64,000 nucleotides of DNA. It comes from a virus. A program made the position numbers and the translations under genes. Of the stretch, positions 18,431 through 27,547 are shown piece after piece. The notes beneath the pieces are model-generated. The model saw only the letters and a list, made by a program, of their open reading frames with translations. It searched no databases and was not told the origin of the DNA. Location of the stretch: the IMG/VR virus record IMGVR_UViG_3300001419_000004, positions 5 to 64,004 of that record; one strand, 5' to 3'. The first letter of the stretch is position 1. Every line of letters starts with the position of its first letter.

Positions 18431-19939
18431 ATGTCAGATATTTGTATATGTGGTGCAATTAAGGGGGAAAACCAAAATTGCAGCAGATGCAAACTTTCCA
18501 AATCATTACGTAAACGATGGGAAAACCCATCCCATAAAATGATAGAGGCAGCTAAAAAGCCCCGCAATCGCGGGAGAGGACTATTTACTAAACAAGCTGC
18601 CGAAAAACGAAAAGCCTACTTCTCATCTGATTTACACAAGCAACGAGCATCTGAAAATGGCAAAAAAGTTTGGGAAAAACGCAAACGCAAAGAATTGCCA
18701 CAATCTTTAATACCAATCTCAGACACTAAACCCGAATTGGCTGTAGAATCAGTATTGCAATCATTAGATATTAGATACAAAAAACAGTGTGAATTTGGCC
18801 CATATATATTCGATTTTTATCTTGCAGACTATAAAATATTATTAGAAGTACAAGGTAGATATTGGCACTCTCAACCCCAAAACATATCTCGCGACATAGC
18901 TAAGCAGGCATTTATATCCAACAATTATCAAAGCCTCAAATTGTATTATATCGATGATTTAGAAACCATAAAAAAAGGAGCCATAGAAAAATTTCTCAGG
19001 AAAATAACAGATAAAAACATAAAACAAATAACAATAAATATACATAATTTAGAATGCAAAACGATTCCAATACAGATAGCTAATGAATTTTTCCATCGTT
19101 TCCATTATCTGCCTAAATTCAGAAAAAATTCAAAATTTATATATGGAGTATATAATTCGAACCTATTAATAGCATCATTAGTCTATGCTCACCCAAGCTA
19201 CAACACAGTGTGCAAGAAGCATGGGCAACCCATATCTAAGATTCTGGAGCTAGCTAGGTTTGCAATTCATGATAAATATCACGTTAAAAATCTAGCTAGT
19301 TGGGCCATTAGCCAAACAATCAAATTATTAAAAAAAGAAAGTGACGCTACATTGTTAGTTTCGTTTGCTGACCCGCACTTCGGGTATTCTGGCAGTATTT
19401 ATAAAGCCTCTAATTGGGAATATGATGGAGAGACGCGGCCGTCTTATTATTATGTCGATAGAAATAAATGCATAATCCATAAAAAGACAATATGGGATTA
19501 TGCTACAAAAATGGGGTCCAAAGAATCTGATTATGCAATTGCAAATAGCTTAACAAAAATAAATACGGAGCCAAAAAAACGATTTATATATTGGTTAAAT
19601 GCTCCAATATGTCGTCCAAAAGTAAAAACCACTGCGCCTAAAACTAAATGCCTATTATGCGGCAATGAATTTGAGGCGTCCCATAAGGCCCTACAAAGAG
19701 CAATACATAAACATGGCGGGTACATGTGTCATTCATGTAGTATTAAAGAGAGCTGGAATAAAGGAATTTATAACAATAGAACAAATTCTAATATCAATTG
19801 GGACAAAATAATAGAAGCAATCTGCGAGTGTGGTACTCACAACAAAATCAAATTAAAATCTTATCGGAATAATATTTCCAAAAACAATAAATATAAATGC
19901 CATAAATGTGCTATAAAAGGTCAGTTAGAATTGAGCTAG
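18431..19939 (+). CDS. Vsr-like homing endonuclease fused to Mom-like GNAT domain
   Basis: 502 residues; AGAGGA upstream of the ATG. There is an N-terminal Cys pair knuckle (CIC...CSRC, about 5-20) with short helices of the NUMOD type. A Vsr/PD-(D/E)XK-like nuclease core follows at about 120-150 (YIFDFYLADYKILLEVQGRY, then WHS). A domain at about 218-375 resembles phage Mu Mom: HYLPKF, IYGVY, ELARFAIHD, SFADPHFGYSGSIYKASNW. Two C-terminal zinc ribbons complete it. Mom is a GNAT-fold enzyme that modifies adenine. The protein therefore joins DNA cutting to DNA modification. Its last six residues copy the C-terminus of the upstream fibre. Confidence 0.8.
   Translation: MSDICICGAIKGENQNCSRCKLSKSLRKRWENPSHKMIEAAKKPRNRGRGLFTKQAAEKRKAYFSSDLHKQRASENGKKVWEKRKRKELPQSLIPISDTKPELAVESVLQSLDIRYKKQCEFGPYIFDFYLADYKILLEVQGRYWHSQPQNISRDIAKQAFISNNYQSLKLYYIDDLETIKKGAIEKFLRKITDKNIKQITINIHNLECKTIPIQIANEFFHRFHYLPKFRKNSKFIYGVYNSNLLIASLVYAHPSYNTVCKKHGQPISKILELARFAIHDKYHVKNLASWAISQTIKLLKKESDATLLVSFADPHFGYSGSIYKASNWEYDGETRPSYYYVDRNKCIIHKKTIWDYATKMGSKESDYAIANSLTKINTEPKKRFIYWLNAPICRPKVKTTAPKTKCLLCGNEFEASHKALQRAIHKHGGYMCHSCSIKESWNKGIYNNRTNSNINWDKIIEAICECGTHNKIKLKSYRNNISKNNKYKCHKCAIKGQLELS
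19919..19939 (+). other. Recoded GQLELS-stop at nuclease C-terminus
   Basis: Codons ggt cag tta gaa ttg agc tag. It encodes the same hexapeptide and stop as the fibre end 1.5 kb upstream. This is consistent with a remnant of the fibre 3' end left on the far side of an inserted nuclease gene. Confidence 0.5.
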
Positions 19940-20238
19940 AGTCTGTGTTTTTTGTTGCTATTATTATAGGTCTTCTCGTTCTCATACATACTATCGGCCA
20001 TCTGCTCAAACTGTTCTTCGATATTATGTATCATATCTAATAGGTTATCTGTATTCATGCGGACAACTTTGGGTATGATTATACCACCTTGCGTCTCCGA
20101 TACACATTTGGTAGCTAGTTCATCTGCCTCTTCCTCAGTGTCACGAACACCACCGAGAAATATGCCGGTCATTATAGCACCCATCTCTTTATCGTCAACA
20201 ACCCGAGCATATAGTACTATATATTTCTTTTCTTGCAT
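19936..20238 (-). CDS. Hypothetical protein
   Basis: About 100 residues from the ATG at 20238, which has GGAG six bases upstream and directly follows the dUTPase stop; a longer frame extending into the dUTPase gene is rejected. A strand-rich N-terminus (KKYIVLYARVVDD) is followed by an acidic helix-rich C-terminus. It is co-transcribed with the dUTPase. The function is unknown. Confidence 0.6.
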   Translation of the reverse strand: MQEKKYIVLYARVVDDKEMGAIMTGIFLGGVRDTEEEADELATKCVSETQGGIIIPKVVRMNTDNLLDMIHNIEEQFEQMADSMYENEKTYNNSNKKHRL

Positions 20239-20239
20239 A

Positions 20240-20761
20240 TCAAGCTCCTGTGGAACCAAAACCAGAGTCTCCGCGTTGAGTTTCTGGCAGCTCATCAACC
20301 GCTTCAATACAATCAAGCTCGTATTTTTTCAGAACGATTAATTGGGCCAATCTATCGCCCTCATGTACACGTTTGATAATATTACTTGGGTTATAAACAA
20401 GAGTGCGGAGATAGCCAGTATAACCGGAGTCAATAACGCCTTGCACCACAACCAATCGCTGTCTCCAGGCCGTCGAAGACCTACCCGTAATCAAAGCCCA
20501 CGCATCATCTGGAACTTTTACACGCACACCAGTCTCTATTTCGGCATAGCCACCAGGCGGCACCTCAAGCCATGGTGTGGTGTCATCAACATCACCATTA
20601 GGTTTAATGAGGTGACTAAATTCGATAGGCTGTACTACAGACCCAGCAACCCTAATCGGTAAATCTAAACCAACATCACCAAGTTTCGCATAGCTCAATC
20701 TCCATTCAATATCTTGGTCATACTGTGCTAGCAATTTTCTAGGCATCTTTTGCTCTTGCAT
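20240..20761 (-). CDS. dut: dUTPase
   Basis: 173 residues from the ATG at 20761 (GGAG five bases upstream; the in-frame GTG two codons earlier overlaps that site). All five trimeric dUTPase motifs are in order: AKLGDVGLDLP, GRSSTAWRQRL, GVIDSGYTG with the catalytic Asp, GDRLAQLIV and the C-terminal RGDSGFGSTG lid. It hydrolyses dUTP to dUMP and pyrophosphate, keeping uracil out of phage DNA and feeding dTMP synthesis. It works with the dCMP deaminase at 44665 and the dNMP kinase at 21065. Confidence 0.93.
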   Translation of the reverse strand: MQEQKMPRKLLAQYDQDIEWRLSYAKLGDVGLDLPIRVAGSVVQPIEFSHLIKPNGDVDDTTPWLEVPPGGYAEIETGVRVKVPDDAWALITGRSSTAWRQRLVVVQGVIDSGYTGYLRTLVYNPSNIIKRVHEGDRLAQLIVLKKYELDCIEAVDELPETQRGDSGFGSTGA

Positions 20762-20784
20762 TTCCACTCCTGTATTTGAAGATT

Positions 20785-21141
20785 ATGCCCTACTTCAAAT
20801 GGAAAGCTTATGGTTCTGACATTAAATACAAAGATGACGGTATAGATAAGTATTATGAGGGGGCCATCGAAAGCGATCGGTATGAGATGGCAATATTAGA
20901 ATTGTCACGAACCGGCCTAGTGGTCAAAGAACTAACAAAAATTGATTATATCGAGTTCAGACGACTCAAGAAGATTGAATCAAAATTAGAGATTCTCAGA
21001 CGGCACATAAACAAGGCAAAAACACCAGAGGCAGAAAATCCAAGAAATTGGCGCAAAGCACTCATTATTTCTGCAATTGCAATTGGGATAGTAGTGTTGT
21101 TAATCGCGCTCTCAAATCTTCAATACTCCCATCGTTTTTGA
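20785..21141 (+). CDS. Small C-terminally anchored membrane protein
   Basis: About 118 residues from the ATG at 20785. A soluble N-terminal part (PYFKWKAYG...) faintly resembles the GspF N-terminal fold. It is followed by a basic linker and one hydrophobic segment near the end (ALIISAIAIGIVVLLIALS). It overlaps the convergent kinase gene by 77 nt, so one of the two ends could be shorter. The function is unknown. Confidence 0.5.
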   Translation: MPYFKWKAYGSDIKYKDDGIDKYYEGAIESDRYEMAILELSRTGLVVKELTKIDYIEFRRLKKIESKLEILRRHINKAKTPEAENPRNWRKALIISAIAIGIVVLLIALSNLQYSHRF

Positions 21142-21538
21142 TGGTCAAATCAGCATGGTCTGGCGTTAATCTATCAGTCTCATTGGCTTCGCATCCGGGC
21201 CTATCAATCCAAATAATCAAATCATACAAGCAGCACTCACGAGCTGCTTTAACCTCATCTGGGCTGCGCAGCCCTGTCAAGATATCGGCTTCTAATATTT
21301 GTATATCCTGTGGCCACGATGGATGTTTGGATTGCTTGCTTCTGCCGTAATCAAATAACTGTGTGCGATACTGCTTTTTGTTTCGTGCTATTTTGTCGGC
21401 AGGAACGCCTATTGCTGCTGCTAATTCAATTATTAGCTGGTCAGAAGTGTTTAAACATTTTGTATCGAGTAGCTCTGCTAAAATCTCTGCGGCTGTTGTT
21501 TTGCCTGATTCAGAATGCCCCAGTATACATAATTTCAT
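21065..21538 (-). CDS. Deoxynucleoside monophosphate kinase-like P-loop protein
   Basis: 157 residues with Walker A GHSESGKTTAAEIL at about 7-20. A basic helix around RNKKQYRTQLFDYGRSK and DLIIWIDRP at about 110 (a Walker-B-like strand) follow, then a TPDHADLTIKNDGSIEDL ending. This layout is typical of dephospho-CoA-kinase and T4 gp1-type dNMP kinases. It probably makes dNDPs for DNA synthesis. Neighbouring dUTPase supports a nucleotide-metabolism role. Confidence 0.75.
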   Translation of the reverse strand: MKLCILGHSESGKTTAAEILAELLDTKCLNTSDQLIIELAAAIGVPADKIARNKKQYRTQLFDYGRSKQSKHPSWPQDIQILEADILTGLRSPDEVKAARECCLYDLIIWIDRPGCEANETDRLTPDHADLTIKNDGSIEDLRARLTTLLSQLQLQK

Positions 21539-21549
21539 CGGCCCACCTA

Positions 21550-21990
21550 CTACTTATTTTTCAACATGATTTTACGCACACGAGGATTCTTTGGTATCAC
21601 AATCAGCATGTGCTCATTCCATTCTGTTTCTAAAAATACATCCTCTCCCCTAACAGCAATCAACGCATTCAACATTTTACGTGCGGCCCCAGCCTGCCCC
21701 CAACATAATTTTTCAAACTTCTTGTCAGCCGCAGCAGGCCGCTTCATTTTGTTTAGTTGTCTTCTTACTTCACCAGCATATGACCATAAGACTTTACATA
21801 AATATTTAGTCTTCTGTACTGCATCGCCACTAGTGACAAAGTAATCGTTCGGGTCAAATTCCGACAATTCAAAGTGATTTGGTGGCGATAAAACTTGTAA
21901 GAAATCACTTATTACAAGCTCATAGACTTGGCTACCTGGTTTAGCAATTCCTACTCGTGGGTATTGGTTATCGACCATAACACTTCTCAT
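21550..21990 (-). CDS. Hypothetical protein
   Basis: 146 residues with a basic C-terminus (PKNPRVRKIMLKNK). It overlaps the upstream gene by ATGA, and an alternative ATG lies four codons in. Helical, no recognised motif. It is part of a minus-strand operon with the genes up to 23570. Confidence 0.6.
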   Translation of the reverse strand: MRSVMVDNQYPRVGIAKPGSQVYELVISDFLQVLSPPNHFELSEFDPNDYFVTSGDAVQKTKYLCKVLWSYAGEVRRQLNKMKRPAAADKKFEKLCWGQAGAARKMLNALIAVRGEDVFLETEWNEHMLIVIPKNPRVRKIMLKNK

Positions 21991-22742
21991 TGATTACCGC
22001 CTCTTCGACCACCGCTCTGGCTAATGGTGCCTAATGTGCCCTTAGAGCCAAATCCGGTAAGTTTATTCCTACCGCCGCCTTTGATATTGCGACCGACTTT
22101 AACCTGCTTAGAATCTTTGGTTTTACCACTTTTTAAATTCTTCATGCGGCCATGCCCACCCCTATCTGGCATCCCTAATTTGCTAGTATTGGTCGGCGAG
22201 CTAACATTAAGCGCAAAATTGCCCATAGCAATACCGCCACTACCAGTCATCTCCGTAACTAGCTGCCATTTACTTTCATCACCTGGCCCCGCTTCATAAT
22301 CCCATGCTATCTCAGTATTTGGGGAAAGCTCTCTTAATTTGGCTATTTTGTGGTCCACATCTTCGGTGCTATCATGGAAGCTCACAAACAATTTACGCCC
22401 ATCGCTCCATACATTAATCCCTTCGTCGTCTGCCCAAGCACGAATCTGGCGTAGCTGCTCTGGGTCATCTAATAACAAGGATGCAGTATCTTCTCGCTCT
22501 TTTGGGTTCAACCCACCAGAATCATAGCATTCTGAAAGCTCTTGCTGGAAGACTTTCGCAGGTTGCCTCGCAGCCATCTCACTGGCCAACCTCGCATTAT
22601 CTCCATTAACCACCACACGTGTTGGGATTAATGGATTGTCTGATGTAGCCATTGCGCCATAGAATGTATTGCCATGCAAACCATTAGTGTCTTCAAACCA
22701 GCCCTTTACCACATAGTATTCGTTTTTATTGTCGAATTTCAT
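21987..22742 (-). CDS. Hypothetical protein with basic Gly-rich tail
   Basis: 251 residues. The first 150 look globular (with strand-rich KLFVSFHDSTEDVDH). The last 70 are Gly, Lys and Arg rich and probably disordered, like the small protein at 56812. It overlaps both neighbours by ATGA. A nucleic-acid-binding or packaged role is possible but unproven. Confidence 0.6.
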   Translation of the reverse strand: MKFDNKNEYYVVKGWFEDTNGLHGNTFYGAMATSDNPLIPTRVVVNGDNARLASEMAARQPAKVFQQELSECYDSGGLNPKEREDTASLLLDDPEQLRQIRAWADDEGINVWSDGRKLFVSFHDSTEDVDHKIAKLRELSPNTEIAWDYEAGPGDESKWQLVTEMTGSGGIAMGNFALNVSSPTNTSKLGMPDRGGHGRMKNLKSGKTKDSKQVKVGRNIKGGGRNKLTGFGSKGTLGTISQSGGRRGGNQ

Positions 22743-23281
22743 TTCTTCACCTCATGTTTATTTTTGGCCTTCCATATGCGGATTTCCCAATTATTATCTG
22801 GAATATTGTCAACAAACCCCTCAAAATTAGTTGGCATGTATTCAACATACCCAAAGCCCCCAATAATAACTGATTCAGCAGCTATAGTATTAGAAGTAAA
22901 CTCGCTTATGACGCTGGGTAATAGCTTAGTATCGCCACGAAACATCATTTGCATTGGGAACCTTAATGATTGCGGGTCATAACAACTAAACACACCATTT
23001 TTGTCTTCAGTCGCTGGCATCATCATTTTAGCGGTATTCGATAATTCACTAGCAGAATCTCGGAATTTCGATTCCATCATAGCCACAAATTTTGGCCAAT
23101 TAGGCGACACTCTAAGCTTATTATATATCTCAAGGCACACGTTACGCATTGCTGATACGCTCGCACCAGACGCAACAGCATTCCCGTGTAATTTTAATAG
23201 TTCTGGCATATGTATTGCCATAAATTTTATAAATCCACGGCGTTCAAACAGCCCCATAAAATTATCAATATTAATTTGCAT
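22739..23281 (-). CDS. Hypothetical protein
   Basis: 180 residues, Met-rich and helical in the first 90, then mixed strands. It overlaps the 21987 gene by ATGA and the upstream gene by 11 nt. No family is recognised. Confidence 0.6.
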   Translation of the reverse strand: MQINIDNFMGLFERRGFIKFMAIHMPELLKLHGNAVASGASVSAMRNVCLEIYNKLRVSPNWPKFVAMMESKFRDSASELSNTAKMMMPATEDKNGVFSCYDPQSLRFPMQMMFRGDTKLLPSVISEFTSNTIAAESVIIGGFGYVEYMPTNFEGFVDNIPDNNWEIRIWKAKNKHEVKK

Positions 23282-23570
23282 ATTTTGGGAAAACCAATAT
23301 TCTTAATGTCGAGCCTTTCAGATGCCTCATCAATTTATTTTGCAACGGCATGCAAGGTTGAAACATTGTGTCGCTATCTATAGATACACCATCAATCTTA
23401 CCAGTAACAGAAGGCCACGCGACTCCGATGTGCGACTTATCGATTAATGGGAATACAATATATGTTTGGTTGCCTAATTCAACAATTTTGTGTTCATACC
23501 CATTCGACAACATATATTGATAATGTCGAATCTCTTCAGCAGTAAGATAATAAAGTTCATTGGTCATCAA
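23271..23570 (-). CDS. Hypothetical protein
   Basis: 99 residues. A short N-terminal helix (YYLTAEEIRHYQYML) is followed by strands. It is separated from the fibre gene stop by one base, so it is probably co-expressed with the fibres. The function is unknown; a small fibre-assembly factor is one possibility. Confidence 0.55.
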   Translation of the reverse strand: MMTNELYYLTAEEIRHYQYMLSNGYEHKIVELGNQTYIVFPLIDKSHIGVAWPSVTGKIDGVSIDSDTMFQPCMPLQNKLMRHLKGSTLRILVFPKYAN

Positions 23571-23571
23571 T

Positions 23572-25170
23572 CTATTTACTTAAAACTTTAATATTGGCCC
23601 TAAGACCGGCCAATGCATTACTGCCATTAAGAGAAAATGCCATACCAGGCTCAAAATCTAGAATTTTTAAGACTTCACCAGCCATAAAACATTGTGTCAC
23701 ATTATGCTCGCCACCAAAATCCCAATAGCCAGCATTAATACCATCTGATTTATATAGCCTAGATGCATACTTACTATCACTATAGCAATACCATATTACC
23801 AATATCCATCCATCATTATTAGACCATACCCATTGCTTTAGTTCAGGGCTGTCTAATATCGTCCCATCAGTGTACTCACCAGAAGCTGATAAAACAGCGG
23901 CTGGGTCGCCACTACCATCAACAGTAACTATGACATCTTGGGTATATGCAGATGACATAGCATTAAATGAATGCGCCGATGCCCAGTTTGTACCAATAAC
24001 ATCTGGGCAAAGTATTGTCCAATCAACTTCACAATCTTGGTCTGATAAATGCGTTAAATTAAGATTAGTTGGTGCGATATTCCAGGTACAATTTCCATCA
24101 GCATCTAACGGTGGAAATTCTTTTTCATCATCACCACCTATGATTAATTGATAATTACCTTGTGCAGCTTGAATCCGTTGCTGCTCGATATATTGCCTCG
24201 TTTGCACATTGCGAGTACGAGATCGACAGGCTTCAAGGGCACAGCACAGAGCTGATTTTTGCTCATTGAATAATTCTATCATGGCTGTCAACCATGTATC
24301 TGCTAGCGCCTCTTTCTCTGCCTTTACACTATTTAAATAATTAGTCCAGTGTGTTTTAATTGACTGCAGAATAATATCAATATCGAAATAAAACAAATCA
24401 GACCTACATGCCCATGCACAAACTTCACCTGTCACAGGACTTACGAGTTGTGTAGCTGAAACAGACCCCTCCGCATCAAATGCCAATATCCATGGGCTTT
24501 GCACATCTTGTGGCAAGATTGTGTCTGGGCACGAATCTGGGTTGCCTATATTAGCACGACGCACTACAATATAGTTCTCTTCCGGGCTTACCTTCTTTAC
24601 ATCTATATCAACTACGGCGCGACTTTGTTGTGCTATATCGAATGTTTCTTCAGCTAAAATTCCGGGCCATGGTGCATTAGCACCATCTACACCATCTTCG
24701 CCTTGTGGGCCGGTTGGAAGAGCATTAGCACCATCTTGGCCCGAATCGCCTTTATCGCCTTGTAAACCTTGCGGAGCAGTGAGGCGTAATTGCCCCAGTG
24801 TGACTAAATATTGCGATAATTTTTCAGTATCAAGATTGAAATCTATCTTAGTAGTATTCTCGTGGAAATTTTCGGCATTGACATCTACCTGCACAATACC
24901 ATCATCATCACCAGTAATATCAAGGAACCCTTTGTCATATGAGACATCGCAATCTTCAAAAGTTAATGCAATCTGCGGGGGAGGAATAATTAAACCAGTC
25001 AATTTGATAAAGTCATCAGACGACATCAAGCCATCATTTAATGGCGAGGCTAATGGTATAGATGGTGTAGAGACTCTGTACCATGACGCCACACCAGCAC
25101 TATACTGATAATAAACACCAGGCGTGCTCTCAAAAATCATACCATCGCTAGGGTTTTTAGGAAAATCCAT
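23572..25170 (-). CDS. Collagen-like tail fibre protein
   Basis: 532 residues; AAGGTGG six bases before the ATG. The N-terminus contains the fibre motif DGLMSSDDFIKLTGL near residue 45. A collagen-like Gly-X-Y block lies at about 133-168 (QGLQGDKGDSGQDGANA and a second stretch). A helical region (about 280-340) and a C-terminal strand-rich head follow. Collagen-like blocks drive trimerisation of phage fibres. It is a paralogue of the adjacent 25179-26810 gene with the same domain order. Confidence 0.75.
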   Translation of the reverse strand: MDFPKNPSDGMIFESTPGVYYQYSAGVASWYRVSTPSIPLASPLNDGLMSSDDFIKLTGLIIPPPQIALTFEDCDVSYDKGFLDITGDDDGIVQVDVNAENFHENTTKIDFNLDTEKLSQYLVTLGQLRLTAPQGLQGDKGDSGQDGANALPTGPQGEDGVDGANAPWPGILAEETFDIAQQSRAVVDIDVKKVSPEENYIVVRRANIGNPDSCPDTILPQDVQSPWILAFDAEGSVSATQLVSPVTGEVCAWACRSDLFYFDIDIILQSIKTHWTNYLNSVKAEKEALADTWLTAMIELFNEQKSALCCALEACRSRTRNVQTRQYIEQQRIQAAQGNYQLIIGGDDEKEFPPLDADGNCTWNIAPTNLNLTHLSDQDCEVDWTILCPDVIGTNWASAHSFNAMSSAYTQDVIVTVDGSGDPAAVLSASGEYTDGTILDSPELKQWVWSNNDGWILVIWYCYSDSKYASRLYKSDGINAGYWDFGGEHNVTQCFMAGEVLKILDFEPGMAFSLNGSNALAGLRANIKVLSK

Positions 25171-25178
25171 ATACCACC

Positions 25179-26810
25179 TTATGGCGTAACTGCTAGTGAC
25201 AACAAAAATTCGTTAACGTATCGTAGCCAACGCTCATCCTCGAACGTTTGCTCTATCACATTGCCGCTAGCATTATTACCTAACCACGCTACAAATGCAC
25301 TATAACCTGGCTCAATTGTGTTAGTTACCATAGACCCAGAATTATCAACCAGCAGGAAGATATTGTCAAATTCTGTGCCAACCCCAGCAACAATCGTTAA
25401 CTGATTTTGCAACGTAGTGAAATTATTTATAAGCTCTGCAAACGTCGGTGGCCTATTTATAGTCACTATTGTAAAGCCATCAGGCTGGCGACTCTGCGGT
25501 ATAACGTGATTGTCTTGGGAGGGCTTCCAAACCGCTAATGTCGTGCTGACCCATGCAGTACCAGTATTATCTGCAATAGTGGTTTCTAATGTGGTCAAAT
25601 CACTATCATATCGTTCAGTACCAGTCTCACCATATGTTTCATTACCAGGATAGTAAATGGTCTTAGTCTCATCTATAAAGACGATTAGAGCAGCATTGCC
25701 GACTCTACCAATAGGCTGCCCTAAAGCAGTCGGATTACAGTCGGATGGAGTGATTCCTAAGCAGAATTCCAACGGAAGTTCAAATTGACATTCGGCCAAA
25801 TCTGTGGCCAAATTGTGTAGAACATCACGTGCTGCCTTATCACGCTCAATAATCCAGTCATTAAGTTCTTTATCCCATTGCTCAATAATATTATTGGCCT
25901 CAGTTTGGAAGTGGTCAATTACACTTTGGGCCGCCACACTTAATTTAACTGGTGTCACAGGGACTGGGCTATCTGAATCACCGGTCCATCCTTTTGGTAA
26001 CCTTATCAAATTAAGGTCAACAACCGCAGCCGGGTCATCTGTACTTGCTATTAATTGCCACTTACTAAGGTCAGTTGATAAAAATTCTATGTCGCGTACG
26101 ACTGGAGTCGCTGCAACCCTAGAAGCGGCTTTATCATCACCCGGCACATCCATCTTAGCTTTAGTGACTTCTAATATTCCATTTGGTGCGTCTAGCCTCA
26201 AATTAACAACTGCAGTATCAAAAATCTCATCTAATTCTTCATAAATAATCCCGCTAAATTTATGTGCAGTCGCATCTGCACCATCTGTACCTGGATCGCC
26301 TTGTGGGCCGTCACCAGTACCAGGTCTACCATCGTCGCCAGTCGCACCCTTATCGCCCTTTGGCCCTGTCGGCCCAACTATTTCTAGTTGGTATGATTCT
26401 AAAAAGTTTCGGCTAAGACCAACCTTTACGGTCGGAACTGTACCAAATCCATCGCCAACCCTATTAATATTAGTACAGTCGAATTTCAACGTCTCGCTGA
26501 CAACCCCAACATCACCAGTTAGAATGTTATCAGCAGCACCATCTTCTGTGAGATAATACCCAGGTTTCAGTAATAATCCAAAGCCGCCAGCTTTGTCGGT
26601 AAGATTGTCCAGCATTATCTTATCGCGTGCACTAAACAGTCCGTTAGTTGGTCCTAACTCATTGCCCTCACTCCTAGCTATAGGAACATCAGTAGCAACC
26701 CCAATCCTATTCCAAGTTGAGTCTTCAGCACTATAGCTCCATTTTATCCTATGGAAATCCACAAAAATCTGACCGTCAAAAGGAGCTTGTGGCAATATTT
26801 GAATTGGCAT
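25179..26810 (-). CDS. Collagen-like tail fibre with vWA-like motif
   Basis: 543 residues. The N-terminus has the motif NGLFSARDKIMLDNL near residue 57. A collagen-like block lies at about 140-178 (GPTGPKGDKGATGDDGRPG and onward). A helical segment follows around 290-350. The C-terminal domain includes IFLLVDNSGSM at about 485-495, which matches the DxSxS metal-site motif of von Willebrand A domains. It could form an adhesion head. The rest of a complete vWA site is not obvious, so that assignment is tentative. Confidence 0.7.
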   Translation of the reverse strand: MPIQILPQAPFDGQIFVDFHRIKWSYSAEDSTWNRIGVATDVPIARSEGNELGPTNGLFSARDKIMLDNLTDKAGGFGLLLKPGYYLTEDGAADNILTGDVGVVSETLKFDCTNINRVGDGFGTVPTVKVGLSRNFLESYQLEIVGPTGPKGDKGATGDDGRPGTGDGPQGDPGTDGADATAHKFSGIIYEELDEIFDTAVVNLRLDAPNGILEVTKAKMDVPGDDKAASRVAATPVVRDIEFLSTDLSKWQLIASTDDPAAVVDLNLIRLPKGWTGDSDSPVPVTPVKLSVAAQSVIDHFQTEANNIIEQWDKELNDWIIERDKAARDVLHNLATDLAECQFELPLEFCLGITPSDCNPTALGQPIGRVGNAALIVFIDETKTIYYPGNETYGETGTERYDSDLTTLETTIADNTGTAWVSTTLAVWKPSQDNHVIPQSRQPDGFTIVTINRPPTFAELINNFTTLQNQLTIVAGVGTEFDNIFLLVDNSGSMVTNTIEPGYSAFVAWLGNNASGNVIEQTFEDERWLRYVNEFLLSLAVTP

Positions 26811-26811
26811 A

Positions 26812-27009
26812 TTATAATTTTCCAGCTATTCTTTTAACTTTCTTGCGTTTTTTACTACGCCCTGTGCTAGGGTCCATTTGATTAAATTTGGGCCAACTTT
26901 TTGGGTCTACAATTGAATGGATAGGTTCCTTCCCATCCCACGCTTTCCAGTGGCCAACACCAAATTCATTTAATATATTATCTATGCGTGTCGAGAATTC
27001 ATTCCTCAT
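26812..27009 (-). CDS. Small basic protein
   Basis: 65 residues; acidic-helical N-terminus (STRIDNILNEFG) and a strongly basic C-terminus (RSKKRKKVKRIAGKL). The N-terminal NILNE fits the (L/I)xE cleavage pattern of T4-type prohead proteases. It could therefore be a packaged DNA-binding protein. That role is inference. Confidence 0.5.
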   Translation of the reverse strand: MRNEFSTRIDNILNEFGVGHWKAWDGKEPIHSIVDPKSWPKFNQMDPSTGRSKKRKKVKRIAGKL

Positions 27010-27112
27010 ATTATAATTTTGCCTTATTATATATACAATCCAAGCTCTTCTCTGAGGTATATAAGAAGTTATCGCAACAACTTCAACGACACACTAGCCA
27101 TCGGAGGCAGCA

Positions 27113-27547
27113 ATGATAGAATTCAGCCAATCGAATTCAAAGAACATAGGCCGGGCCGAAGTCCTTAGACTTGTAATTATCGAAGATGGATGTATTTCAG
27201 ATGATGTCGGAAGGTCCGGGCATAACCCATATTTCCTCGTTAGAATTACATTTGATAGTTCTAGTGAGTATTGTGTCGACACAATACCAACCGGAATATT
27301 AAAGAATCCCACTATTATGTCGCCAGATGAAATAATCGCAACAGATGGCGGTGAAATATGGTATGGGTGTCGGCATTTGACTGACACTCATCTTGAATTG
27401 GAAGGTATTGACGAAGACCGTGCCCTATACATCCTTGAGAGTGTAGACTTACCAGAGAGACTCACGGTTTTAACATCGGCTGACAAGGAGCATATTCTCA
27501 AGAAGATTAAGGCATTCTGCATGGAGTTAGAAGGAAATCAAGCATAA
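27113..27547 (+). CDS. Hypothetical protein, possible member of small-protein family
   Basis: 144 residues; GGAGG six bases before the ATG. A central HNPYFLVRITFD strand resembles the core strand (YFLIxV) of the paralogous family at 50743, 51798 and 45178. The C-terminus is helical. It overlaps the convergent 27538 gene by 10 nt. The function is unknown. Confidence 0.55.
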   Translation: MIEFSQSNSKNIGRAEVLRLVIIEDGCISDDVGRSGHNPYFLVRITFDSSSEYCVDTIPTGILKNPTIMSPDEIIATDGGEIWYGCRHLTDTHLELEGIDEDRALYILESVDLPERLTVLTSADKEHILKKIKAFCMELEGNQA

